Origin: Circinella umbellata
Taxonomy: Eukaryota > Mucoromycota > Mucoromycetes > Mucorales > Lichtheimiaceae
Reading direction: 5' to 3'
Length of the DNA stretch: 64,000 nucleotides
Assembly (NCBI GenBank): GCA_025093555.1
Contig: JAIWNF010000004.1
Location: 372,001 to 436,000 of the forward strand
Shown: one piece after another, positions 1-10,946 of the stretch
Position numbering within the stretch: the stretch's first letter is position 1
How the letters are laid out: every line of letters starts with the position of its first letter
Program-made: the position numbers and the translations under genes
The notes under the pieces: generated by a model
The model's input: the letters and a program-made list of their open reading frames with translations, nothing else
What the model was told of the DNA's origin: nothing
Databases searched by the model: none

Positions 1-617
1 ACAGCTGTATGCGTGTGAAGTTTCTTGTGTACATGCATCAATTTACTCACAGTATCAAACAACAACTGTCAGTGTGTATGCGTGTGTGATCTTAGAAGTA
101 AGCGCTCTTTTTCAAGACGAATTATGTAGATGTGATTTTTTTGTGCATCCTGTCGTCGGAAAATGCCTTGCATACTATTCCTTGTTTTTCTTTACCCTCA
201 CCAACACATTTCCGAGTTACTCCTTTTTTGCATACGTACCGTTATTATAATTATGAGTTCAATTTGATAGATACTCGTGAAAATAAGTAAAAATAACACA
301 TCTAAAATATACATCTAAATATATAACAGCCCCCTTTCTCTCTCTAATAACTCCTGTTATTCTATAGATCTTTCTTCAACATACTTTTTTTAAGTATACT
401 ATATAATCTTAGCTGTAATAATAAATTATCTATATCTTTGTTAAAAGAACCCCTCTTTTTTATCATCATACATCATCATAATAATAATAATTAGCTTTCG
501 TTATTTTTTACTCTTTTTTTTTCTTTCTCTTTTTATCTTTTTTCGCAACACATATTTCGCTCTCTCTACCTCCTTGTTTTTACACTTCGCAATATATACA
601 TTTATATATGAAATAAT
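1..617. other. 5' flank of the CLIP-like gene, no gene seen
   Basis: AT-rich leader containing CT-rich tracts (around 330-360 and 510-590), as is common upstream of fungal start codons. No open frame or RNA gene is supported. It probably holds the promoter and 5' UTR of the gene starting at 618. Confidence 0.6.
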
Positions 618-3600
618 ATGACAACCCTTTTTGTCCTACAATCAAATGCAAACAACAAAAACAATAGTACTAATCAGCGGGTACCAACATTAGCAGCAGC
701 AACAACAACAACAACAACAATAGAACGATCAACAAGTTACATGAACAATAATAATGATCCTCGATCATCATCTTCAAGAGCCGCTTCTTTTTCCTCCACT
801 ACTGATTGTTCATCGTCTTCTTCTATGGATGGGAACTCTATTAATTCCAGCTATAATTACTATACCTCGTCTACCAACACTTCGGTTAATAATGAACATA
901 TTGGACCTAAACCACAATCATCCAATGTTCATCTTGCTATTGGTACACGAGTCATTGTACCTTCTTTATGTGTCATTGGCACTTTACGATTTCTTGGCGA
1001 AGCAAAATTTAAATCGGGTATTTGGGCTGGCATCGAACTGGACTTGGAAGGTGCTGGGAAAAATGATGGTAGTGTTCAGGGGTAAGTGTATATTTATATA
1101 TCTTTATATGTAACTCTCTCTCTCTCTCTGTTTATCTTCTTGACGAAATAAAGACAACCATGTGCTCTTTTTAGTTTTCTCGGGCACTTTTCCCTTTTTA
1201 ATCTTATCCTCAGAAAAAAAGGCTTATGTTTTTTATTCGTTTCGACCTTATTCTATTGTTTGTTAGAACACGATATTTTCAATGTCCAAAACATACTGGA
1301 CTATTCGTTCTAGCATCTAAAGTAACACCTATGCCAAGTGGTATGGAGAAATTTAATCAAGATAAAGATGATGAAGAGCAACAAAATAAAGAATCAACCA
1401 CAATAATAAAAACGAAAAAGCAAGCACAAACACGAAGTGGACGATCATGTGCTTCATCTGATTGTTGTAGTAATAGAACACGATCAAATCATTTTATCAC
1501 TGCTGCCAATAACCATAATACTGCTCACTATAATGCACCTACTGCAACCAAAGCAGTGGCCTCAACAACACATTGTGGTGGCAAGTCAAATGACAGTAAT
1601 GTAATTGATCCACGGGTAACCAAAAGTTCTCGAATGCGAAAAAAATCGATCGTTCCAACAACAAGTAAATCAACTGTTGGTGTTAGACATATAAACATTG
1701 GAGCAAACGACTCTAGATCTAGTAAATCTACATTAAGACGCGGTAGTGATACAACTCTTAGCAGCAGCAATAGAAAATCGGCAGTACCGCAACAGATCAA
1801 GAGTCGATCTACTGTAACATCATGTACTACTAGTACTATGCCAACTTCAAAATCAGCGTTGAAAAAATCGACAGTACCAAATATGAAAAAGAGTCGGTCC
1901 ACGATCACTCGATCTGAGTTACGTAAAGACAACACTATGTATTCATCAACAAGAAAATCAGCCGTTCCTCACACAAATACAACACCCTCCAGACGATCCA
2001 CCATTGTACCACGGCAAGCCAAAAGCAAATCTACGGTGACTTCACGTGACCTATACAAGTCAACTATTTTACAAAGACCTACAACACCACAATATAGTAA
2101 CGATATGTCACCCATTACAGCCACTACCCTTAACAAATCACCCTTGATATCTTCTCCATCCCCACGTTCTATAAGTCGCTCCAATACTACTCGACGTACC
2201 AAACATACTATGGATAAAACCAAAGATGAGTGTGAACGTTTAAGACAATTGCTTGAAGAATCACGCAGAGAACATGAAAAACTAACCCAAAAATTAACTG
2301 GGAAAGAAACAGCATGGGAACGGGTTCTTTCAAGTAAAGAAAGTTATGCACTTCAAGTTAAAGAATGTCAGCAAGAAATTAAACAACATGAAATGACTAT
2401 TGCAAAATTGGAACAAGAACGCAAAGAATGGTTAGCGAGTCGTAATACCTCCATGGATGATCAACTAAAAATTGAACAACAGCAGCAACGGATAATAAGA
2501 TTAGACAAGCTTGTTCAACAATTGCAACAGCAACATACCGAAGTACAGAACAATCATGACGAACAAACACGACACCACGCAGCCGAAATGACCCAGCTGC
2601 GACGCGCCTTAGCAGAAAGGGATAGTATCACTGCAACTATGGAACGAGATTGTGAATCTTTACAAAAAGCCGGTATGGATGCGATTCAAATGTATGAACA
2701 GTCCATTCGAGAATTAAAACAAGAACATGGACAACAGTTAAATGAAAAAGAAAGGCAGATTATGCAACTTTCAGAAGCAGTGGCCTACCAAAAAACACAA
2801 CTGTTATCTCCGCATTTATCAACAGAAGAATATAATTATGCACAGCATCAACACCATATTGCAGTAGCAACAGATCAACGGCGTCGATTAGAAGAGCAGC
2901 TTCAATTAGCCACGTCAGAGTTGGAACGAGAGCGAAATGAAAAAAAGCAAACAGTTATCAAACTGAATCAACTCGCGGACCAGATCACAAAGTTACACCA
3001 GACTGCTCGTAGTACTGATAAACAATTTGAAGCATTACGACAAGAGTTGGACAATGAAATCAAAGATAAACGACGTGTTATGGATGAGACTAACATCTTA
3101 CAGCAAAAATTTAACAAGTTACATGATGAACATGATGAGATTACATTGGCAAATAACAAACTTGAACATGAATTAGCTGAATCAAAACGTAAAGTATTGG
3201 GATTGGATAAAAAATTAATGACTGTTGATCAGTCTCTCAGAAATAACAACATTATAAAAGAACGATACATGGAATTGGATCAACAAGAAGGGGATGGAAA
3301 AGACTACAGTAATAATAATATCGACTGTGTTAGTGATCAACAATTAATAATAGACCGACTTCAAAAACAATATCGACAGCTGGAAGCAGAAAATCAACAG
3401 TTGCAAACTAGAGTCAAAGAAGTGGAGTCCTCTGATAATTGTCACTATTTATCCAATAATAATGATAATAATAAGAGTAATAAAAGTAATAGTAGCAATC
3501 GAAGAGCATCGCCAAGCCCAATGTCCCCGTTATCTCCTGTATCTATGGCATCATTTAGCAGTTTGATGAATAGACCGCAGCATGAAGATCAGACCTCCTA

Positions 3601-3891
3601 CTGCGAAATATGCGAAGTTTATGGTCATGAAGTAATGACTTGTACTGCTTATTTGACAACTGAGCCTACTTCATTAGATGATGACGGTGACGATAACATA
3701 ATGGAACATTATGAAAATCAAATTGTAAGTGGATATTGCTATATTTCGAAAACCTTAAATGAAACATAAATGATCTAATTTCTAATAACAATTCTATACT
3801 TTTATTTAATTATATATAGTATTGTTTGAATTGTGATGTGTTTGGTACTCATCAAACAGAAGATTGTCCAAATAGTGATGAGATGTTTTAA
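618..3891 (+). CDS. CLIP-170/Bik1/Tip1-type microtubule plus-end tracking protein
   Basis: Model: exons 618-1081, 1267-3724 and 3820-3891, giving 997 residues. The protein has a Ser/Asn-rich N-terminus, one CAP-Gly domain (about 107-175, with the GKNDGSVQG signature interrupted by intron 1), a basic Ser/Thr-rich region with repeated K-S-T-V/K-S-A-V-P motifs, a long Gln/Glu-rich coiled coil, and two C-terminal CCHC zinc knuckles (C-x2-C-x4-H-x4-C in exon 2 and C-x2-C-x5-H-x4-C in exon 3). It ends in DEMF, recalling the acidic-aromatic tails of CLIP-170 and EB1. CLIP family members bind microtubule plus ends and tubulin/EB1 tails and help control polarised growth and dynein delivery. One CAP-Gly, as in fungal Bik1 and Tip1, contrasts with two in animal CLIP-170. 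The assignment rests on the CAP-Gly plus coiled-coil plus knuckle order. The second knuckle is encoded by a separate small exon that a simple ORF scan would miss. Confidence 0.92.
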
Positions 3892-4406
3892 TAGTAATAG
3901 TAACTTATAACTCCTTTTTTCCTTAACTCTTATTCCCCCCCCACAGCTGCTCCTATTATAAAAAAAACTACATCACCTCATTTTTGATTGTCATTTATAT
4001 AAACAGAAAGTATTCTTTTTTTGACAAGATTACAGCCAACAACCAACAACTACATATATTATGTAAAGTAACACTTATAAAATAAAAAACAGTACTATTC
4101 CTAAATGGAACAATAAGTTCAACACAAAAAAAAGATAAACTATATATAATATATTTATAAACAGCATCATTACAGCAGAACATGTAATAATGAGTAATAA
4201 ATAAGCCGAAGAAACCACATATAATCCAGAAGAAAGGGAGAGGCAGGGGAAAAAAAGAAATAAACACAAGGACAATGAAAATAAGAAAGGAAGTATGATG
4301 TTAGTAACAGCTAAAAGAAAAAAAAAACTGAAAGGTTATTATTGAAGAGAAAAATGCAAAAGAGACAAGAAGGAGTTGAGGGGAAGGATAGTGTAAAGGT
4401 CTTTTT
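3892..4406. other. Convergent 3' intergenic spacer
   Basis: Separates the 3' ends of the CLIP-like gene (+) and the phosphatase gene (-). A-rich with several AATAAA-like and TTTATT-like strings on both strands, consistent with polyadenylation regions. No gene seen. Confidence 0.6.
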
Positions 4407-6347
4407 CTAGGCCACGCTTTGTTCCTGAGGCGTCGGTAACTGTTGATCCATCATTGGTGGACTCGGCGGTCGCTTTCCCGTTGCCGCATTCTTTTTATTT
4501 GCAGCAGCAGATACTCTTGGTGGTGGATGTTCCGTTGGTGTCAACAATTCAAAGCTGCATAAAAGCTCTTCATTGATACTCATAATAGCACCGAAATTAT
4601 CAAACTCGCCACAATAATTAGGTGCAGAAAATACAGTAACTAAAGTACGATCATTGAAAAATTCATAGCCATCCTCTACGACCATATGAGCTCGACATAC
4701 TAAATCCAAATCATGTCTCGCCAAAAAATCATTGACAACACGTTTGCCGAAACAATAAGAAACGCCTCGTTCATTGTCTTCCCATTCTATAGCCGTATCA
4801 GATGGATCACTCCATAAAAGATCATTTAATAGACCATATTCAGGAACATCAGTAGGACGTGCAATGTTACGTACATCATCCAAAGACTGCATAGATGGAC
4901 TTAGACCACCATGAACGCAAAATATTTTACCAGCAACAAGAGCTGCAATTGGCAAAGCGTTGAATACATCGACAAATGTTTTCCAAATTTTGACGTTTGT
5001 TCGGCGTTTACATTCGTCATAAAATCCATATACTAAAAATAAGGAAGAAGGCGTTTTTGTGTTAATGTTTTTACGTTTTTTTCCTCAGTAAAAGGGATCA
5101 TACCTTTTCTCTCTATCTCTCCTCCCCCCTCTTTTTTCTTTTTATCACTGAGATAGAACATATATTATATCATAATTTAATATGACAATATTATTGAAAC
5201 AAACACACCCTTAGTTTATTATATACACTACCTCTAGTTACATTGGCACATTCATGGTTACCACGTAATAAAAAAAAGTTTTCGGGAAACTTGATCTTGT
5301 AACAAAACAATAGTAAAATCGTTTCAAGACTTTGTTTGCCGCGATCCACGTAATCTCCTAAAAATAAATAATTGGAATCAGGGGGAAAACCACCCTATCA
5401 AATTGTTTTCATATAAAAGTTAGCTATCACAGAAAAAAAAATCATACGGTTGTATATACAGGACACCTTTAAAACAAAAAAAGTATTTACACATACCATA
5501 TTGAATAATCGTATTAGATCATGATATTGACCGTGGACGTCTCCCAAGATTTTAACGGGTGGATTCAATTCAATCAAAGTCTACATTTCATAAACATCAC
5601 AAAAATATATTTGTTGTTACATATGGTTTCCAGGTAAATAAAAAAGCGCTACTTGATACATTTATGGAGACAATAATAATTTTTCTCTCCTTCCCCAATT
5701 TTTACTTTATAAATATATTACTTCAAGCTATACACACAACTCCGTAAAATATGCAAATGTATATTTACCGGTTGACTCATGAATACTTCTTGTGCTGCAC
5801 GACAAATAGCGACAATTTCCGAGTTTTTAAAAGGCAGTTTGGACACTTTGTTTGTACCTCCAATAGCTAATAGTCGTGTAATACATTCGTCAATATCGAG
5901 ATTTCTTCCAATCGATCGAATGGAAGTCGCTGTAAGTTGGTTCTGTGAAGTAAAGGTAAGTTGATTTAAATCTTGTGTACTTGAAACGGACTGTTCATTA
6001 GCTGCTTGTTGTAATTGTTCTTTTGTTGTCGTCGCAGCTGCTGCTGTTGTATTACTATTACAATTACTATTATTATTACTATTATTATTATTATTGCTGT
6101 TTATATAGTCGTATGATTGAGCTTGTTGTGGTTGATTATTTGTTGGAAGACTGTTTGGGTACTGTTGGAATGTATTTTGTGCTGCTGGTATCTGTTGTTG
6201 TCCTTGCTGTTGTTGCTTTTGTAGAGAACTATTGATAAGTATAGAAGAAATGGAAGCTGCAGTGGAATTGGAATATTCATTGTCAGGTACTTCTGCACGA
6301 ATTATACTTGGACGTTCTTTTCGTTTCTTTGAAGGTGTATTCCCCAT
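4407..6347 (-). CDS. PPZ-type serine/threonine protein phosphatase (PP1-like)
   Basis: Four exons on the minus strand: 5769-6347, 5497-5580, 5232-5394 and 4407-5032, giving 483 residues. Residues 1-150 are a low-complexity Ser/Asn/Gln/Thr-rich extension starting [10 protein letters not shown], a good N-myristoylation signal with a basic patch, as in yeast Ppz1. From about 160 onward is a complete PPP catalytic domain: GDVHGQ (206-211), GDYVDRG (234-240), RGNHE (265-269), then the [11 protein letters not shown] and FSAPNYC motifs; all metal-binding and catalytic signatures are present. The tail is Pro-rich. PPZ enzymes are fungus-specific PP1 relatives that restrain monovalent cation uptake and salt tolerance and are inhibited by Hal3-type proteins. 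Ordinary PP1 is the alternative, but the long myristoylated N-terminus and the VEDGYEFF segment favour PPZ. Intron phases were checked and close in frame. Confidence 0.93.
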
Positions 6348-6765
6348 ACTGTGCTGGTTGGGTTTTTTTTTATTAGTGTGGGAATAAAAATAAAGAAGGG
6401 ACAAAAGATTTGACTTTATCTATGGGTGTAACACTTTTAGAAAAGGAAAGATAAAAAGGGATATAAGCTTCAATAAAGAAATAGAATAAACGTTATATGT
6501 TTTTATATGTTGTTATGTAAAAAAAAGAGTTCGCGAAAGAGAAAAGAGAAGAAGTATGTGGTATGTGTGAGACTTTTTGATAAAAACTCAAAAAATAAAA
6601 TAAAATAAAAAACCACGCGCCTTACTGATTCCAATGCGTCACGTGGAGAACAGTTATTTTTATTCTTTTTTGCATAGATGTTCTCATTGGTGCCCTTCTT
6701 ATTGTTTCAATAATAGTTTTCGTCATGCAAAAAAGAAACACTATTTTTAAATACATAAAAATTTT
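6348..6765. other. Promoter spacer of the PPZ gene
   Basis: Lies between the PPZ start codon and the stop codon of the next minus-strand gene. Contains a CCAAT/E-box composite (listed separately) and A/T tracts. No gene seen. Confidence 0.55.
6631..6645. promoter_or_regulatory. CCAAT plus CACGTG (E-box/G-box) composite
   Basis: CCAAT at 6631-6635 is followed closely by TGCGTCACGTG, which combines a CRE-like GCGTCA with a palindromic CACGTG at 6640-6645, about 285 bp upstream of the PPZ start. CACGTG is the classic bHLH site. The motif is visible; its use as a promoter element is inferred. Confidence 0.35.
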
Positions 6766-9343
6766 TTATTTTTTACTACTTCCAACATCAAAACAATGTC
6801 TTGTAAGACTTTTCGCCTTATTTGAATTTGAGTATATAGGCTTCCATGGTAAATATTCCTCCCTACATGCACCAACAGATGCTGCCATGGCAACATAGGC
6901 AGCTAATGGCTCTTGGATATCGGTACGTTGATGGAGTGCATGATCCACGTATGCAATAGGTTCCGCAACATCCATTGAATCCCGCCGTGGTTGCACCGAC
7001 GATGATGATACTGTCGTTGAATCATTCTTATTGTTGTCGCTATATCGTTTTCCCATGTCCCGAACAAATCCAAACGCGTCCATTTCTTCATGATGTTGGT
7101 CACCCTGTTGAAATAAATTATTATTTCCCATTTTTTCTTCTTCTGTGCTTTTATATTCACCATTCTCCTCTCGGTCTTCGTAGTCCACATATTGAACTGA
7201 ATGAAGCAAATATTCACGGAAATAACAGTTTGTATTCTTGCACAAATAACGATCATGAAACGTTTGAATAGTCATTACCAATGACGTCGGTAAACTCACA
7301 CCCGAGTTTAAAAGTAACGATTGAACAACTTGACAAAAGTCCGATATGGATCCGGATTTTATACATAATATCAACAATGCCCAATACAAGGAATACATGA
7401 CATTCGAATGAGAAATTTGATCGTTTTCTAATTCTTGCTGTTTTGACAGACGAAAACGAGCATCCAATTTGGTCTTGATCTGCCACATTTCAAAAGCTTT
7501 ATGACACATATCCATAATAGTAGAAGGGCTTCCTTGACATTCGATTAAAAGAACACACATCATAGGAGTCAGGACTTGGTCTTGGCGTAACAGATTAGTC
7601 AATTCTAACCGTTTCAAAAGTTGATAGACACTCAGCGTCTTTTTGTATCTGTCTTTTTCATTTGGAGAAAATGCAGTAATCAAGATCAGATCACAAAGAA
7701 ACCCAGGCATCTCAGGTTGATCTGGATGCATATACTCGGAACACATGAACCGAGCATAGACCTCCCACGCACGGTTCTCCCACTGTCTTCGTAATGACAT
7801 GTGACTCATCAAGGGTGTGTCACTAAAAGCGCGCCAGCAAAGATTCATGACGACTCGTGGAGTGAATTCATCAACGGTTGTACCCATACGTACATAAATA
7901 CCCCAACCATACTCGAATTGCTTTTGTGTCATTGAAGTATATATCATGGCATTGTCATTATCAATTTTATTGTGTTCTATCTGTTCTTCTTCGGTCTTGA
8001 TACTCATCCGCCGCAACGCCCAATCTTTCCATAAATTACTGTTTATGTTGCGCATTTTACTATTACTATCCCGTCGTTGCTGTTCATATGCTTCTTTCTC
8101 TTGTGCCCATTCGGTTCCATTCAATGCAGATTGGTAAAACATCCAAAGTTTGTATTTGTCCTGTTCGGTGACATCTTTCATTAAAGGTGTTTCGATTTTA
8201 AGTGGTGGTAATAATGTCGGTGCTAATGGATTGGCAACTTGAAGATAAGGTTTACCGAATTCAGATAGAAGCCATTCGGCTTGTTGAACTTGTTGTGGTT
8301 TCTGCATTAGATGAAGCGTTATAGCAAGTTTATATGTTTGAATATCCCAAAGTGGACGTGGCATGGAATAAAGTGCTTGTAATGCATAATTTTTTTGATC
8401 GACATCCATCAAATATTGAGCTACAGCCATATATGCATCATACTATATATATATACGTTCATATGACATTACTACAAAGAGCACTTCTCTTTTCTAATTA
8501 CAGAAAAAAAAATAGCTTTATTACCTTGAGTATATATCCTGTTTCAATCACTTTAGTAAACATACGCCATATGAGACAATTCTCCATTTTAGCTGGATGA
8601 GCTTTAATACCAGCATCAACAGCCTGATTAATCACGCGCTGAACATTAGGTTCACATAATGTTTTTAACATTGTTGAGAAAGTTTCCACCACCTGATCAT
8701 TATCAGCTCCTGAATCAAGATCAAACATATTCATTGTTTCAATAGCTTGCCGCAAAACACTGATACCCTCCTTTACATCATCAATCTCTAAAAGGTCGTT
8801 GACGGCGCCACCACTAGCAATACTATCTTGTCGCTGACGTTCTAAACATTGCTGTACTAAACGTTCTTCAGTTTCATTATCTACTTTGCTAGACACAGTG
8901 GATGACCGTCGCCGTTGTAAAGGATGCTGAAAATTATCTAATTCTTCTGGTTCGTATTGTTGTCTACTTCCTCTTAATTCTCGCTTTGGATAATCTTGTT
9001 GCTGTTGTTGTGCACTGGAAGGTGTTCGATCGGGCGGGAATGGAGGAGGAGGTCGATCAAATATATTTGAATTAGATTCTTCGTCCATATTATTATCATT
9101 CTCATTAAAATTTATCATAGCACCTTGATCTTCCTCCTTTGGTAGGGATGCAGAGGACCAGCCTTGCAAAAAGTCACTTATGACACTAGGTGTGTTGTTA
9201 CGTTTAAAATATTCGAAATAAGCATTTTTATCTAATGTACTGGAACGTCGCCTTTGTTTTTGAAAGTCAAGAATAGGGGGTTTATGAGCCCTAATGGGTT
9301 TTGGTGCAAACATGGATGCGGCTGCTTGTACTGGTATAGACAT
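6766..9343 (-). CDS. Unrecognised large alpha-helical protein, conserved hypothetical
   Basis: Two exons, 8525-9343 and 6766-8442, joined by an 82-bp intron (donor GTAATA, acceptor ATAG), giving 831 residues. I do not recognise a named family. The first 190 residues are polar and Pro/Gln-rich and carry two near-identical basophilic kinase-type sites (RRRSST at about residues 32 and 145). From about 195 onward the protein is dominated by amphipathic helices resembling TPR/PPR-style solenoid repeats (for example the AYMAVAQYLMDVDQKNYALQ stretch across the splice junction). The C-terminal 130 residues are again polar. There is no transmembrane segment and no convincing mitochondrial presequence. 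A regulatory scaffold or organellar RNA-binding protein would fit, but this is speculation. The ATG at 9343 is the first in the frame. Confidence 0.75.
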
Positions 9344-9729
9344 TTATAAGTAAGAAAGATACAGCTATGATAAAATTTCAAGTGCAAATGGAGAGAGAAT
9401 AAAAAGGTAAAAAATGCAGTTGCCATGGGTACTGATAGAAAAAGTACGGATGGAATTTATTTTTTTACTTATATGAAACCCTTCAACATTGTTTTCGTGA
9501 AACAAATTTTATTCAAGTTTTTATTATTCATATTAAGTAACCATTAAATATTTATAAATATATATTTTTAAAAAAGTATATTTAAGGGAGTTTAGTTTAT
9601 TCGTATTTCCAGGTCATTCACTGTGATGGAAGACGGTGTCTAATGATAAATATAATCAAATAAACGTCATGAGGCGTGTGCACGGTCGCAGGAAATACAA
9701 GCGTGACCCCATCAAAAAAGTTGACGTGT

Positions 9730-10049
9730 TGACTCGGGGGACTTTGCTAGAAATCACCAGAAAGTCGAAAAAGTCCTTATAAAATCCAAGTTTTGGAGGT
9801 AAAAAGAAAAAAAATCACTAAGTCCTTTTTGAAAAGTCGTCAAATACATTTTTAAGAAACTGGTTTAAAGCATCTTATTTTGATACTCTCAAGCATCAGG
9901 GAAAGGAAGAATGATTTTTGCGAAGTTCCTTATCGGAATTAAAAATCAATTGGTGACTTGACTTTCTGCTACGCCGTGACTCGCGTAACTTGCGGATGTC
10001 AAAAAAAGTGACTGATCTTGCGGAATTAAAAGAATATAGACTGTGACTT
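9730..10049 (+). promoter_or_regulatory. Cluster of six TGACT (AP-1/Gcn4-like) motifs
   Basis: TGACT occurs on the plus strand at 9730, 9954, 9959, 9977, 10019 and 10044, two of them as the full TGACTC half-site of bZIP factors such as Gcn4. Five fall within 100 bp in otherwise AT-rich DNA. Role as a bZIP-responsive control region between two divergent genes is inferred. Confidence 0.3.
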
Positions 10050-10862
10050 GGAAAATAAAAAAAAGTATAAAAAGAGAGTGTTTCCAAGACCCAAGTTCTT
10101 TTCCTTATGCTCCTGTTCTGTAATCAGATCGGATAAATCTTTCGCCTTTTACTAAAGATTTCCGTGGCTGCGGAACATTAAGGGAGTTATCACTAATTTT
10201 TTGATACAACCATTTTGATTGGTTTTTTTTATTTTAATAAGAAAATGATAAAAATATTTAAACAATTACTTTTTTTTTTTTGTGGACTTTTTTTTTTCCA
10301 CTCTGCTATAAAAAAAATAACAACCATTTTTGAGCTCCGGTTTACGATTTTTTTTAGTTCTGTGGTAATCTAAACTTCATAGTGTGTCAACTGTTATAAC
10401 AAGTTTTCATATGTTTATGTATACAGGTGCTCCTCACTTCAGCACAAATTATATATATTTCCCCCATAGTCTATACAGCTTTAATATGTAGGATGCTTAA
10501 TAGTATACGATGTGCCTAAATATGTATCGCCAGCCAAAAACCCATGTTGTCTTAACGAAACTGTAACTGATAGGTCAACATATGACATCAGCTAATGATG
10601 TTTGCATTAAGCTTGGCGAACAAGTTTTTGCGCCGATATATAGCACCATAAAATATATTGTTTAATCTATGCATTTAAAAGAGTGAGCATCATCATAGCA
10701 ACATAGTTGTTTCATATTACTAGCGTAATGAACGTCTCTCGGCTTAAACAAAGTCAAGTGAAAATAAGTGCCACTTCAACTTCAACCCAATTTACTTCCC
10801 ACGATGAAGAACAAAGAATGCTAGTCGGTTCCTGCGGAAATCAGTCGGAGTGACGCTTTTAT

Positions 10863-10890
10863 TATAAAAGTACGCGTCTTCTATATATAA
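10863..10890 (+). promoter_or_regulatory. TATA-like boxes of the M3 peptidase gene
   Basis: TATAAAAG at 10863-10870 and TATATATAA at 10882-10890 lie 84 and 57 bp upstream of the start codon at 10947, followed by a CT-rich leader. Position and sequence fit a core promoter. Confidence 0.5.
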
Positions 10891-10946
10891 CTCACCGCAT
10901 ACACAAACACTCTTCTTTTACTTCTTCATTTTTTCTTCTATAAACA

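Larger units (their letters stand above)
9344..10946. other. Divergent intergenic region, 1.6 kb
   Basis: Shared upstream region of the unrecognised gene (-) and the M3 peptidase gene (+). Contains a cluster of TGACT motifs (9730-10049), poly(A)/poly(T) tracts around 10270-10320, and TATA-like strings just upstream of the peptidase. No coding frame is supported. Confidence 0.55.
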
